A DNA stretch of 64,000 bases, taken from NCBI GenBank assembly GCA_902729315.2, contig LR746271.1, positions 5,724,001 through 5,788,000 on the forward strand. The letters are read 5' to 3'. The notes under the pieces were generated by a model. That model ran no database searches and was not told the origin of the DNA. It saw nothing but the letters and a program-made list of their open reading frames with translations. Shown here piece after piece: positions 11,564 through 24,106 of this stretch. Positions within the stretch are counted from its first letter, which is position 1. Each line of letters starts with the position of its first letter. Made by a program: the position numbers and the translations under genes. The stretch is from Spirodela intermedia. Taxonomy: Eukaryota; Streptophyta; Magnoliopsida; Alismatales; Araceae.

Positions 11564-13299
11564 GTCTGGTTCGGAGGAAGAAAGGTGTGCCAAAGGCAAC
11601 GGCAGTATTCTCAATTAATAGCTCAGCCGCGACGGCCTATCGGTGCTTCCCCCTTTCTTACGGCAACACAAAGGTCCGATTTTTTTCATCCGGCGGAGCG
11701 GAGCCATGCATATTCCCCACCTTTACCAAGAGAGCAGCGCACCCGGCTGTTAAAAGAAGAAAAGCTCTGTTAGGTCAGTGCAACGTAGATGACGACAGGA
11801 ACCATAGCTTGTTATCTCCCGTCGTACGTCGAATCGGCAAGTCTTACATTTGTCTAGCACTGGAAGATTCTCGTCTCCCTGGGTCCCGCGAATGAGAGAA
11901 CCACACTCGGACTATGGCCGTCACCAAGGTAAGAACGCCTGCACAGCAGAGATAAGACGTCACCAAGGCCTTTTGGCATCAGTAATATGATGGGTGTTGC
12001 CGTTGGTGCAAAATGACGATATATGAAATAACAAGAACCATTAATCTTCTTCCTCCATAGCCATGTGGATTCTTCTTCTCTCTACAGATCTCTTATTCAT
12101 AATGTTTTTTTTTATATATAATAACTAAGGTAAAAATTAAAGTAACTCTCAAGTGAACCAATATAAAATATGAATTATCAAAGTTAAAATGTGTTAGCAC
12201 TAGTTTGGGAATTATGTGATAAACTTGCATTTAATTGGGTAATTTTATAGCTTATGCAATATGATTACATATTCTTATCTTTAGTCAATGTACTACCATG
12301 ATTATCAAAGGTTTTTAATTTGATAATTACTTTAAACTTGATAGAAAAATAATTATTAAGTTAAATTTCTGAAAATCTATTTTTATTTTTTTAAAAGAAA
12401 TTATAAAACAATTTTTTAGTAATTTTTATTCATTTATAAATTATAAAATAATTGACAAAAGAGTCAGCCAATTCATGGTCACATTAGTGAGAGGATGTCT
12501 CAAGGGTTTATGGCCCAAGTCAAAATAAGTCAACAAACAAAGAAGTCAACATTTTATACAATCTAACGTTCGGTACAAGTCTAGCCTTCCACTAAGAACT
12601 TCCTAAAAGAGATCGTTAATGAAACTGCGGTCTTTAATGAAACATATTTATTTTTAAGCCCACCCATCCCCCCCCCACCTCAGAAATTAATTTCCCGGTC
12701 AACGAGTTTAGAGAGAGAAAGCCAGGCACAATTTAGGGAAATTGTAGTGTTTTCTAGTCACGTCCCTGCATTAACTACACTTGGTCAACTATTTTTCACT
12801 CGGGCATCTCAGCTTATCCAAATTATGCATCGCTTTGTTAAAGTTTCATTTGCTAAGTAGAATAATAATATTCTTACCATCTTGCATTACCATTTTCATG
12901 GTGTTATTTACTTTTATTAAAAGATGATGAGTAGTAAATGGTTGAATATTTGGTGACCTCAACCTTGGTTAGTAAATAGCGCATATGTAACCAAAGCCGA
13001 ATGAAGCCCTGGTTAAGTGAGCGAAAATATGAATGAATTGTCTATGATTCGACTGAGTTATTAAGAGATCTAACCGAAACCCTATAACATAACCCATATA
13101 ACAAACAAATATAGGAGGAAGAATTGACCCTATTTTCTCTACAGGTGAAGAGAGAGAGAGAGAGAGATTAGATATCGACGTTATGTTGACTCTCCATGAT
13201 GATGACAACCAGCATTATTTATAGCACTTGGCCCATCTCAAATGCTAGCAGCCTCAGTCTGCCTATGAAGGATAGAGAGAGAAGAGGAGAAACATTATT

Positions 13300-13343
<44 letters not shown>

Positions 13344-13500
13344 CAAATCAAAGACATGGGCATCAAAGAAAGTACAGAATTGCACATGAGCTTCTGCAAC
13401 TTGCAAAAAAATGAGATCTTTATACAACATTCAGTCCACGTTAAGAGGTTTGAAGCCAATCAAGTAGACCTCTCCAGGTTTGTCGGATCGAGTGTGGAGA
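11564..13500. other. Intergenic DNA with a duplicated promoter segment and AT-rich spacer
   Basis: The first 330 bp resemble the upstream region of the intact lectin kinase. From 12050 to 13140 the DNA is AT-rich without recognised genes, apart from the dispersed repeat copy at 12575-12660 and a C-run near 12665. A (GA)n tract lies at 13304-13340. No coding sequence is supported. Confidence 0.5.
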
Positions 13501-13532
13501 TATTCCTGCTATTTGGTCGGATTAATCTGTGT

Positions 13533-13762
13533 GTTACCTTTCGAGGGCCCAGCCCAGGTGAAGAAGAACAAGAAGACAATGCAATCGCTGATATGATGAA
13601 CCCAATCTCTGCATATTACCTTCCAAGGGCCCAACCCAGCCGAAGAAGACGTCCATGGAGCTGATGACCAGATGAACCCCTGAGAGGTCAAGCTCTGTAC
13701 GTTACCTTCCAGGGGCCCAACCCAGCTGAAGAAGAAGAAGAAGAAGAAGAAGAAGAAGAAGA
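13533..13762. repeat. Three-unit imperfect tandem repeat ending in an (AAG)n tract
   Basis: A core resembling GTTACCTTCCAGGGGCCCAA, followed by CCCAGCTGAAGAAG, starts at 13533, 13615 and 13701. The units are 82 and 86 bp apart with diverged spacers. The third unit runs into an (AAG)n triplet tract (about 13727-13762) that ends 7 bp before the LAZ1-like stop codon. The array therefore lies in the probable 3' UTR of that gene. Confidence 0.8.
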
Positions 13763-13768
13763 GCAAGG

Positions 13769-16700
13769 CTATGGAGCCGTCGATCTCTTCCTGGACAGCC
13801 CGCTGTCACTGACACTCCCTTCGGGGAGGTGGTCTCGGATCTCCGAGAACTCCCGGCTGCGGGAGTGAAGGGGAACCAGGTAGCAGTCGTCCTTGGCCTT
13901 CTTCCGCCGTCTCTCCTGCCGCCTCACATTCTCCGAGATCTGGTGGAAGGTCTCGTTGATCCTGGCGATCCCCCTCTCCACAGGCTCCACAACGTGAGAG
14001 ACCGTGAACTTGACATCATCCACCATCTGCTCCACTCCACGATATTAGGAAGATCAAGAAGATTATTAAACCCATAAATAGAAAACATATATTCTTGCCA
14101 TGATTTCACTTGGAACTCACGATTTCGCCGCTTCCGACGACCACATCGCGGACGCTTTGGGGGAAATTGAGCCTCTTCTCTCTGTCCTCGGGGCGGGAGA
14201 GGCGGACCCTCGTGAGCCTCTCACTGTCCCTCACCTCTTCAGGGTCCGGGGGGGCGTCAAGCGAGGCGTAGTCGGACATCACGGCCATGTTTCGGATGCA
14301 TCGCTCACCCCGTTGGTAGGGCCTGGCAGGGAAGACGTAGAGGTGCACCACGGCAGCCACACCCATCTGATCATATCACACACGAAAGGAAATTCATAAG
14401 AAACTGTAATTTCTAAAAATGGTTAAAGAAGAAAGTAAAGCCTCGAATTCGTGTTCTTACTGGGGAGCTGTTCATTTCGGGGAGAATTATTTCAGCTTAA
14501 ATAAACCAAAATTTATGAGTGGAATGGATTTGGGTTTTCTCTCACATAATAATATTATAGAAGAAATTCCAATTATGGAATAATTAAACCATATGGATAT
14601 GATGGACGGCGATACCTCGATGCAGATTATGTAGTCTTGGATCCTGGTTTTGAGTTCTTGAGCCAAGAAGCCTTTGAAGATGCCCAACGAGAACAGAAAC
14701 GCCACAATGACTCCCTGCCACCATGTAAGGAACACGATGGATTTGAAGACCAGAAACTTGGCCAGAGGTTTGATGGGCTCCAGCTTATCCTTGGTGACGG
14801 TGTAGAACTGTACGAGGCAGTATAAAGCCCACGTCTGGCTGAAGTTGAGGACGACTGCCAGATAAGGGTACCTGCATCCCAAAGGAAGAGTAATTTTATT
14901 TTATTTTTTGAATCAGCCACTGGCTAACTGTATAGTGAAATAACTTGAATCTAATGGTTATAAGCGCTCAAGTGTAATTTCTTCTACCGAAGATTTAAAA
15001 AAAAGAAAAGAAAAATTATGAACTAAATCGTGGGGCTCATTTTAATGCGCATTTTTCTTCGTACTTTTTTATAATTAAGATGAATAAACATAAGGAAGTC
15101 TTCTGAACTGAAACAATCAGGAACGGAGACATTACGGAGTCATACAAATGCAACTCTGAACCTTAGGAAATGGAAAAAAAAATGAATTTGAGTATGCCAA
15201 ACTTATAGGAAAAAATTAAGCATTGACAGAGCAGGTTAGTACCCATATCTCCACTCAAATTTCCCTTCGCCATAAACCCCAATGAGCTCCAAAAGAATAG
15301 CTACAAGGGCACACACCGTCTTCAATATCATCTGATAGGCAAGAAATCATCAGATGAACAGTTCAAAATTATTTCAGCTTCAGCAAAGAAGACGCACAAT
15401 GGAAAAAGGGCAGATACATACATACTGTACAATGCCTATTTTTACAGACTGATAGAAGTGAGGACCGAGATACCAGTCTTTCAATAACCAGTTCAGAGGA
15501 AATGGATGTTCCACAACGCCATTTACGTATGCAGCTTCCAGGAGAGGAGTGCTAGAACTGATTTCAACCTGGGCCTCCATTAGCTTGATCGTATTTTCCT
15601 CCCCACCTTTAGGAATGGAATACGACAGTTCAAGTACATGGCCAATGATGAAGACAATCAAATCAGAGTAGCATTCTCCCGATAGAAAGAGAGATGAAAA
15701 ATAACCCAGCCCCCAGAGCCGCTAGGAATTCAAAGGGTGTTCACATAAATCGCAGACATAAAAGAAGTAGACTGGTTTAGATCAGAAAACCTAGATGCTG
15801 ATGTCTTCCATGTTTTAGATCATAAAAGAAATAGACAGCTAGTTCATCATAGACCCTCAAAAAGAAACCACCAGTACCAAAAGCGTTATGCATCGGATCT
15901 TCTTCACCCAGAAGGTTTTCCCACGCCACTTAGACCATAAAACCCACTAAAAATAATGGAGCTGAAATTAAGCCAATGCATCTCTGAGCGTTTCAAGATC
16001 CACAGTTGAAGCTTAGAACTCCCACATTTCCCTTTTTTATAAAAATTGCGATGGAAATAAAACAGAAACATTGAAAATTCATACTTCTCTATTATGCTAT
16101 ATAACAAACTTCTTATCGGTGTTACCCTGATAACAGTTTTACTCTAGAATATTTTGCCCCGTATATCACAGTCAGGTTGTTAATGATGGTAATTGTTTTT
16201 ACATGGTCTTACCTTTCAACCAAGAGAATGAAACCTCACCGTATCTTTTACCCACAACAGTACTTAATATCGAAACCTCATGTACCTGGCACTATGGAAT
16301 CAGATGTCAACGATTATGAAAGCCTCAGGAGAAAGCACACATCTAAATTGAAATGATGTTACGACACCCGATTGCCAATATTCTAACGAATTGACAGCAA
16401 TATTTCACCACATATCTCACTTGCATAGATTGATGTGACCCCAACACGATTCCCATGTGAGATGAGTCTATTCACAGGGATTCAACCCTTCTCCAAAGGA
16501 TCAGAACCCTTTCAACTGCCAAACCATAAGACGGTAATTTATTGTCCAAAAATATTACAAGAGCAGATGGCGCTCATGATGATCAGAACACTCTTAAACT
16601 AAGAAATCAAGGCAGATTAGATGTCTGCCAACCTCGGACAAACTCAACGAACCCTGTTTAAAACACTCATAACTAGAAAAAATTCTATGACGAAAATTAT

Positions 16701-18800
16701 AAACATGAGGACTCAACTGTCCTTGTTACAGTGACCTAAGAGAACATTCAAAACAGATTAAGAGAATGCAACAAGAGCACTTATATTAAATAATTCTATG
16801 AAGCATATGCTAGCAATCGGAAATTTCCTTGATTTTCAGAGGTTTCATTAAGCTGTAGCTACATAGTTTTTTGTCCAAAAATATTACAAGGATCTTAGAG
16901 CATGCCGCTCAACGAAAAACCTGTTTGCATAACCTACAATTTTCAGATAAGGCTTAAAGACAGATTGTAGTCTGCAAGATTTATAGACTACGAGATCCTA
17001 TTAGGAATGAACCACCTAAATCTGACAAGAGGATGAGCCAAGATTTGTTACCTATCATAATCTGATACACAATATTCAGAATCTTGAAAATAAAAACAAG
17101 TAAATACGCTATTTGCTTCTGTTTCTGCACCTAATAAGATAAAGCAGACAGACTGATCATTTTATTTCCTTGCGCAACTCTTTTTGACTCTGGTAATCTC
17201 CCAGAAGGCAAGTCATTAAAACAATAAATAATGATAAGATTACCTAAACATGCTATCAAGTATCTCTCAAAGCAATACATAGCAAATGCTTCATAGCAGT
17301 CCCGCATCAATTCACAGACAAATGCAATTTTGGAATCCAACAGTGACAAGAACTGCAGCAGAAACACCATAGTCAGACTGATTAACAAGACACGAAAATA
17401 TAGTCACGTAAAGTCTGTAATTTGGAAAAGATAAAACCAAAGATTAAAAAAATGGAGTCATTTTTTCAAGGTGTAACATATGTTAATTATTCGCTAAAGG
17501 CCTAAAATAACATTAACACAGAAAATCGAAAAAAAGCGTACTTATTCCTCGCACATATTTGATTCTTATATGTATACATAGCATCAATTTTTGCAGATAC
17601 ATTATGACATATTAGTTTTACAATGGTAACATTCACATTAGTTTGATAAGTTTATGCTAGGTGAAACTGCATTGGGCACAGGTGGCTTAACCTCCATGCA
17701 CTCTGTGGGCAATCTGAACTGAGAGAAACGAGTATATTTTTAGAGGGGAAGATCGTCAGCTAATCATGGATTCTTTTTGTTAGTGTTTGATACCACCAAA
17801 ATGTGGGAGAGACTTCTTGTCGGAATAAACGAGATGATTCAGTTTTTTCAGGAAAGTTGGGTAGACCATATGTAATGCGTAAAGGATTCTCCTAACCACC
17901 CTTTTCGATCAAAGGTCTACTTTCTCATCTTATTAATGATAACGTGATACAATACGTTCTTCAGAAGAAAAAAAACTATGGATAATTTCTGTGCACACTC
18001 ACACATGATTAACTGACCAAACAGAAATATTACTAAGCATGTTATTTTTCAAACTGGATAAAAAATATGCAAGGAAATAAAAAGGAGTTCACATGACACG
18101 GACTTATCCACTCCAGATTTCTTTCAGTCAAACGAACCCAAGAAAAAAAAAATGGAGTAAGAAAAAACGGCTCTGTAACACGGAAATGTCATCTTAAAAA
18201 CGAGAAACCTCCCAAGAAAAATTTTAGGCAGCACCCTGTTGCAAAGATCATTCAGTTGGACACTATGCACCATGAAAGAATGACAAACACAATTCATTTT
18301 AGATATTCAAGTAAAAATGAGAAAATTTTATTTACACTTAGCAGGATGCAAAGCTACAGTTCAACATACCGATTCTATAGAATAAATAGGAACCATTAGA
18401 ATCAAGCCAATCAAGAACTTCTGCTCCTGAAACAGAAAAAGAGGAACTCAATCATTATCGTGAACATCAATTATTTATCTACACGATCCAAGTCAGCAAA
18501 TTATTTGTAAGAGTTTTTGACAGTGACTCAAAAGACATGAATTTACATGAATCGCATCAAAGGAAATATATAATAAAAATTATTTAAATATTTATGAATT
18601 ATAAATATTAAAGCAATCTGAATTTTCTTTCTTTGCCGCGAATGTATATAAAAACATACCTCAGGCTGATTGTAGGCTCCAAGATGCTCGAAAATAAGAT
18701 AAAATGACAGTAGAAGTGTCACAGACACAAAAATTCCAGCCGTTAAAATTGGCCAGCTGTGAAGTAAGCCTGATTCTGCAGATAGACTTAGGGACAGCAT
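13769..18800 (-). CDS. LAZ1 homolog, DUF300 / organic solute transporter alpha-like membrane protein
   Basis: Eight coding exons join in frame: 18800-18660, 18426-18370, 17352-17244, 15606-15422, 15331-15243, 14871-14616, 14366-14121 and 14026-13769, all with GT..AG introns, giving 446 residues. The joined protein matches the LAZ1 family throughout. Landmarks are YLIFEHLGAYNQPEEQKFLI, RDCYEAFAMYCFERYL, a GVVEHPFPLNW loop, LNFSQTWALYCLVQFY, the WWQG membrane segment, a TRIQDYIICIE helix and a cytosolic tail with EKRLNFPQSVRDVVVGSGE and FTVSHVVEPVERG. About seven membrane helices are expected. In Arabidopsis, LAZ1 proteins act at the tonoplast and affect vacuole integrity, brassinosteroid signalling and cell death. 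The closest type appears to be LAZ1 homolog 1/2. ATG 18800 is the first in-frame methionine; a non-coding first exon probably lies upstream near 20452-20750, where the minus strand has a CAGCG-GTACGC donor-like site. Confidence 0.93.
14905..15130. repeat. Copy of a dispersed repeat within a LAZ1-like intron
   Basis: This intronic segment is similar over about 220 bp to 3765-3965 upstream of the PPR gene (shared TAGTGAAATAACTTGAAT, GGTTATAAG and GAAACAATCAGGAA cores). It is in the same orientation at both sites. No terminal repeats were resolved. Confidence 0.65.
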
Positions 18801-20750
18801 CTTTCTTGAGTGATTAGAAGGTTCGACCAGCAAAATGAGAAGAAAAAATCAGTAGTGTCCTCTCTTCTTTGTCATTTGACTAGATATCATAACATTTTGT
18901 CAACTAAAACCACAGTAATTCGCACGACCACAGGATCATTCCTAAACTGAATCATGCACCCAAGTGACGTACTCGCACTCCTAATCATCCCTGCTTGGAA
19001 ATTTGGTGCAAATGCATCAAGGTGAAGAGATTAAATATTTATGAAATCCATATAGATGCCAGATTAAGGCTGATAAGGTTGGCACGATCAGACAGAAACA
19101 ACATGTAACCAAGAGTGTGCCTGAAAAAAGAGAGAAAAGAAAAACATGTGTAATCCAGTCGTCTGGAAAAACCCTAATATAGAGGAAATATAATTAATGA
19201 CGTATTTGAAAAAATAAGACTGCCAAATAAAACTGTGTAAAGTTGCCCACGAGTATGAGACAGTTAAAAATACATTGCATAACATAAATAATACGATAAA
19301 CATAAAGAAACCAAGGTGGTTGAATATAATCCATGAGTTCAATAACGTGGGAAAAGGAGAAGCCTCTAAACATGTTGAACAGGTGTTAAACGTCACATCC
19401 TTGTGAAATTAAAATAAGTTTTCTTCTGAGCAACGAAGCCATGTGATTCCTTAGCGCACATCACAAAATGCCACGCATAAGGTCATATTCATCCGAAGCT
19501 GAGGAAGGGTGTATATATTTCCCTGACCACTACCACCACTATCCCCCCCCCCCCTTCCCCCAAATGCTCAAGAAATGCCATAAGCTTCAAATGCCATCAC
19601 AAAAGTAACTTTCCAATAATTCTTAAGGACAGTTTTATCAGAACATTTATATAGAATAAGCCTCATAAAAGTTCGTCCAGAACTGATTATGTTACATAAA
19701 TTACATTTGGGGGGCCCTGACCACCACAATTTTCACGTCATGGTTTTATTTACATTCGCCGAGAGTTTAATTTGATTTCTCTATGAATAGATTATCTCTC
19801 TAGCATGCTAATTTTCCAGTTTCCAAACGGATGCTCTAAGGACATACCTGTGCTTCAACTCATGGAAAGTGTACGCACCAATGCCACGACGCAGAGCCAA
19901 ATTACAAAACCCTGCCCTAACCAGCTTTTCCCAACCACCCATACCAACCCATCATCTCACGCCTCTAGGACTCCCAATTCCATGGCCAGGAAACATAACA
20001 GTTGGGTAATCATGGGGAGTTCATGCGCCAATTTCCTTTCTCATCACACCTCCTACGAAAAGACGCCAACCCAATTCTCTTCTCTTCCGTGCAGAAAGCA
20101 AATACTATCTTTCATACGAAAGAACAATCGCCTCAATCAGCCATCTCTTCGCCGTCCTTTAAATCTCCCCAAGTCTCGCCTCCACTCGCCACAACCAGTC
20201 GCGCCCCAACTTCCTCCACCTCCCACAGCTGATGCACCAGCCCCGTCCTAACTCCAGTCCAGGAAAGAAGGGATCACATGGAAAATTACATTTTCATCTC
20301 CCCATCCTCCATTCATTTTATCCGCCCAGACCACAGGCTCCGAGAATCATCGTCCGGCCAAGAAAATGAATATGAAAGGGGAACCATCCCACGCACCAAT
20401 AAAAAGGCAATCCAACGAACGTAAGAGAGGGAAATGGATCAGAATTCTGCGTACCGCTGCTGAGCCCCTCCCTCTGGGTCCTCCCCCGTCGGAGAACTTG
20501 CCGACGTCTCAGGCCACCGCCGACTGTACGTGGAGAACCGTGGACGCCCCTGCCTCTTCAGGAGTCCTCGTCCTCTTCGACATACGTCACCCGCGACATT
20601 CGAAACGACCTAACTACCCCCCCCCCGCACATCACAACAAAAACCCTAATTCGATGCTCTTCACCATCGCCGTGCCTGAACCGCCGGCGTGCTCATCGGA
20701 CTCCGGCAGCAGCAACCCCAAGGCGGAGTAGAAGCTGGGGATGATGACGA
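18801..20750. other. Probable 5' UTR introns and promoter side of the LAZ1-like gene
   Basis: No coding exon is recognised. The sequence from 20450 to 20750 is GC-rich and, on the minus strand, ends in donor-like sites (GTACGC at about 20452; CAG-GTATGT at about 19845), consistent with one or two non-coding first exons. A C-run occurs at 19542-19560 and another near 20620-20630. Confidence 0.45.
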
Positions 20751-20879
20751 TGTTGCAGCCTCACACCATCGCCGGCGCCGCCGTCGCCGTCTGGAGAAGG
20801 CGAAGCCGTCGTTGCAGTTGAGGGCCAAAAGTGTAATTAATCGTGGAAAAAAAGGGAAAGCAGTTGGTGGGAGAGGGTG

Positions 20880-21003
20880 TCAGTGGGGTCTTATAAAGTT
20901 TGCAGGTGGGCCCGGATGTCCGGCCCGAAACCCGTTCTCTGGGCTTTTCGATATGTAAGGGAGACGATCGGGCTTTATAAGCCCCAGGCCCGGCCCGTTA
21001 AAT
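20880..21003. promoter_or_regulatory. Cluster of TGGGCC/GGCCCG-type motifs
   Basis: Several GGGCC-containing motifs occur within 120 bp (GTGGGCCCGG, CCGGCCCGAA, AGGCCCGGCCCG). Site II elements of the TGGGCC/T class are typical of promoters of housekeeping genes in plants. They lie upstream of the putative non-coding first exon of the LAZ1-like gene, so they may belong to its promoter. Confidence 0.4.
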
Positions 21004-21074
21004 AGTTTTATATTTTATTTGACCTTTTATTTTTGGCGACTGAATATTCCCCCAACGAAATTCCAAAATGAAAT

Positions 21075-21381
21075 AATTCCCTCTCTCTCTCGCTCGCTCG
21101 CTCGCTCGCTCTCTAATGATCAACACTCATTTAATAAGAACCTCGTTAAAGGAGCAATCTTTTCCATATTTTCGCGTCGGACTTTTAGCGAGAGGAAAAT
21201 GATGAGTCGTAAGAAAAACATGCCGCATGGACCGACGGACAGCGGAGAGGGGAGATTGAGCGAGACTAGTAGCTGGGCAGACAGACAGCTGAAAGGTGGT
21301 TGAGAGAGATACAGAAAGATGGAAAGTCAAAAGGGAACTAGTGCGTATGAGAGAGATAGAGAAAGAAACATAGTAGAAAAG

Positions 21382-21414
<33 letters not shown>

Positions 21415-21789
21415 GGGAATGGGTATCCTGATAATGAACAAGATGAACAGTAAACAGCCAGTGCCCATGAGAGAGAGAGAGAGACGGGGAGAGAGAGACA
21501 GAGAAGAGGGAAGGGGTATCCCGATAATGAACAAGATGAACATTAAATAACAAGTGCGCATGAGAGAGAAAGAGAGAAATATAGTAGAAAGGGAGGGAGA
21601 GAGAGAGAGAGAGAGAAATATAGTAGAAAGGAAGAGAGAGATAGAAAGAGAAAAGGAGGGAATGGGTATCCTGATAATGAACAAGATGAACATTAAACAA
21701 CAAGTGCGCATGAGAGAGAAAGAGAGAAATATAGTTGAAAGGAAGGAGGGCTTGAGAGTGAGACAGGGAGAGAGAGAGAGATAGACAGG

Positions 21790-21820
<31 letters not shown>

Positions 21821-21835
21821 AAGCCAGATTGGAAG
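21075..21835. repeat. (GA)-rich minisatellite array
   Basis: Short (GA)n blocks alternate with a conserved segment, GGTATCCTGATAATGAACAA followed by GATGAACA, which begins near 21421, 21514 and 21661. An echo of it (ATGATAATGAACAAGAT) follows at 21928. Another shared motif is GTGCGCATGAGAGAGA. Unit spacing is irregular (about 93 and 147 bp) because the GA blocks vary in length. Long minus-strand frames here are Leu/Ser artefacts of the repeat. Confidence 0.85.
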
Positions 21836-22840
21836 CTCAGGCAAGTGAGTCGCTGCGCCTACAATCTCGATAGTGATTTTGGAAGTTTTTTTTTATTTTT
21901 TTATTTTTGAAGTGGGGAAAGTAGTGTCATGATAATGAACAAGATCCATTCCTCGGGCACATTTCTTATTAAAAATAATCCGCATCCATTAAGAACAATT
22001 CTCGTTCATTTTTTATTTTGTGAGATTTCAACACCAGTCTCGATCAATTCCATGATCTGTACGTCCAAATTTACTGATATTTCTAACTAACTGATTCCAA
22101 GCTTTATAATTAATATAATTCAGGATCTAAAAGTGAAAGACTCCAAGAATATTTCAGGGGGAAATTTTTCAACAAAATTTCGACTGATATTTTTCATTAA
22201 ATAATAACACAACTTGACTTTGAAATTAAATATGTTTTGGAAAATAATTCCACAAATGCAAAAATAATATTCCCGGAATGGCAACCTGACACTGGAAATT
22301 TTGGAGGAATGATGTGATTGGTGGCTGATGTTGTTTTCTAGCATATTTACCTACAGAAAGTATGCTAGTAATTCAAAAACGAGAGGTTGGACAGCAAGAG
22401 ATTGCAAGAGATGCAAATATCATGGGAAAATTGCATCAAACCAATTACCATTTTTGGTGTTTATAAGATGATCAGATTTAGCACAAAGTACAGTGTGGTA
22501 AGAACAGGAAGAACAGACATGCAATCCAGAAGTCGGATTTTATGTTTGTCCCGCAGTCAAATCGTATGGAAAGATGTACATGAACAGGAAATCATTCATA
22601 GGCAAACGTTTCTAACAATAATCGAGATTCAAGATGAGTGATAAAATAGTAATCAAACACAAAAAAGCCACTAAATTCGGTAATGGAACCAGAAGATTCA
22701 GAAACGGATGCAAGAACAAGCTCAGAAAATCCTTACATATCCAGGTACCTATCAGATGTTCGAATGGACGACAAAAAAGTGGGAAGATTGATGGCCGGAG
22801 GATACAAGCCAATCGACAGATGGATAACAATCCAAGGCCT
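21836..22840. other. AT-rich spacer and probable RPS16 3' UTR
   Basis: No gene is visible. The part nearest 22840 is the downstream side of the minus-strand RPS16 gene and should hold its 3' UTR and poly(A) site; no single signal can be singled out. Confidence 0.4.
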
Positions 22841-23278
22841 CTACCGGTAAGATTTCTGGAACCTGGCGCGAGCACCGCGTCCACCGAACTTCTTCGGCTC
22901 GCAGCGGCGGGGATCGGCGACAAGAAGAGTACGGTCGTACCTAATGAGGATATCCTTGATCTCCTTCTTCGCCTGCTCGTCGACGTACTTCTGATAGAAG
23001 GCGACCAGAGCCTTGGCGATGCTCTGGCGGATGGCGTAGATCCGGGAGACGTGACCACCGCCCTTCACGCGAATGCGCATGTCGACGCCGGCAAACCGGT
23101 GGCGACCGAGGAGGAGGATGGGCTCATAAGCCTTGTGACGGAGGATCTCCGGCTTCACCAGCTCGATGGGGCAACCATTGATCTTGATCAGCCCGCGGCC
23201 GCGCTTGCAGTACGCGACCGCCACCGCATTCTTCTTCCGCCCAAAGCACTGCACGGACTCCACCGGCGCAGCCGCCAT
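22841..23278 (-). CDS. RPS16: 40S ribosomal protein S16 (uS9)
   Basis: This complete 145-residue frame starts at ATG 23278 and ends FQKSYR, the conserved uS9 tail that reaches the ribosomal P site. Family signatures along its length are [32 protein letters not shown], a [20 protein letters not shown] core and [17 protein letters not shown]. The length matches plant RPS16. The coding part has no intron. The minus strand has a consensus acceptor (TTTGTTACAG) 9 bp upstream of the ATG and a donor-like TAG-GTACAC at 23456-23451, so a 168-nt intron (23288-23455) in the 5' UTR is likely; it holds a (CT)n tract in the sense direction. The upstream region has a telo box and Site II palindrome typical of plant ribosomal protein promoters. 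The gene diverges from the IST1-like gene. Confidence 0.98.
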   Translation of the reverse strand: MAAAPVESVQCFGRKKNAVAVAYCKRGRGLIKINGCPIELVKPEILRHKAYEPILLLGRHRFAGVDMRIRVKGGGHVSRIYAIRQSIAKALVAFYQKYVDEQAKKEIKDILIRYDRTLLVADPRRCEPKKFGGRGARARFQKSYR

Positions 23279-23374
23279 GGCTTCTCACTGTAACAAAGAG
23301 GAGAGAAATCCAAAACAAATCTTCAGATGCAGATCCCAACCTTTACGCTAGACCTCCCAGTGGCAAGATTAATT

Positions 23375-23409
<35 letters not shown>

Positions 23410-23503
23410 GAGAGAGAGGAGGAAAAGAGGAAGAAGGGGAGTCGCCGCTGTGTACCTACGGTGTCACGACGAGAAGAGGCGCCGCCGCTCAGAAGGGAGT
23501 TTC

Positions 23504-23511
23504 TAGGGTTT
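23504..23511 (-). promoter_or_regulatory. Telo box (AAACCCTA)
   Basis: The minus strand reads AAACCCTA within GTTCGAAACCCTAGAAACTC, near the inferred 5' end of the RPS16 transcript. Telo boxes next to Site II motifs are a known combination in plant ribosomal protein promoters and drive expression in dividing cells. Confidence 0.75.
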
Positions 23512-23574
23512 CGAACGGGGAGCTAACCAAGGGCACCAGTTTTGTTGCGGAAAATTACACACAAGCCCCTGACA

Positions 23575-23606
23575 TTAATGGGCCGGCCCATTAAAGGCCC
23601 GGCCCG
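23575..23606. promoter_or_regulatory. Site II palindrome upstream of RPS16
   Basis: A perfect 20-bp palindrome, TTAATGGGCCGGCCCATTAA (23575-23594), contains two TGGGCC Site II elements facing each other. A second GGCCCGGCCCG block follows at 23596-23606. Site II elements are bound by TCP factors and act with the telo box about 65 bp away. Confidence 0.75.
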
Positions 23607-24106
23607 TCCCGGGACCTATCTTTAACCACTGCCACCTGGCATTCTTTGTTCACCATTTTTTTTATTATAAGTAATATATATTTAGATTCAATAAAAACGT
23701 TTTCTTCGTAGTCACATAGATGAAACTGACCTATTTACCCCTTCCCTTTACCTCTGCGATGCTTGGACTAATTTCTTATATTAATCTCGATTTATCAAAT
23801 AAAAATATATGAAGAAAAATTAAAGATGGAGGCTATAGTTAGTCAGGATGATAATAAGTAAGAACGGGATAGCTGTTAAAAAAATAATATTATCTAAATT
23901 ATAAACCATATAGGAAGGAAAAGTCTATTTCCGTTTTTAAGGGTATTTTGTAAAAATAATAATTATTATTTTGGGATCATCTTTCGGCGGGAAGCTTTCT
24001 GTAAAATTATTTTCTGAATTAATCATTTATAAAAGGATTTTTTTTCCAAATATGAATATTTTCTAGGAAAAGAAAAATATATAAGTAATCATCCATTGTG
24101 GATAAC

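Noticed and set aside
12969-13208. 79-codon minus-strand frame with hydrophobic stretches
   Set aside because: There is no recognised family, it contains a (CT)n-derived Ser/Leu run, and it has no neighbouring exon that would join to it.
21127-21844. Two long Leu/Ser/Phe-rich minus-strand frames resembling membrane proteins
   Set aside because: They are translations of the (GA)n minisatellite; the hydrophobic SLSLSL pattern is a product of CT repeats.
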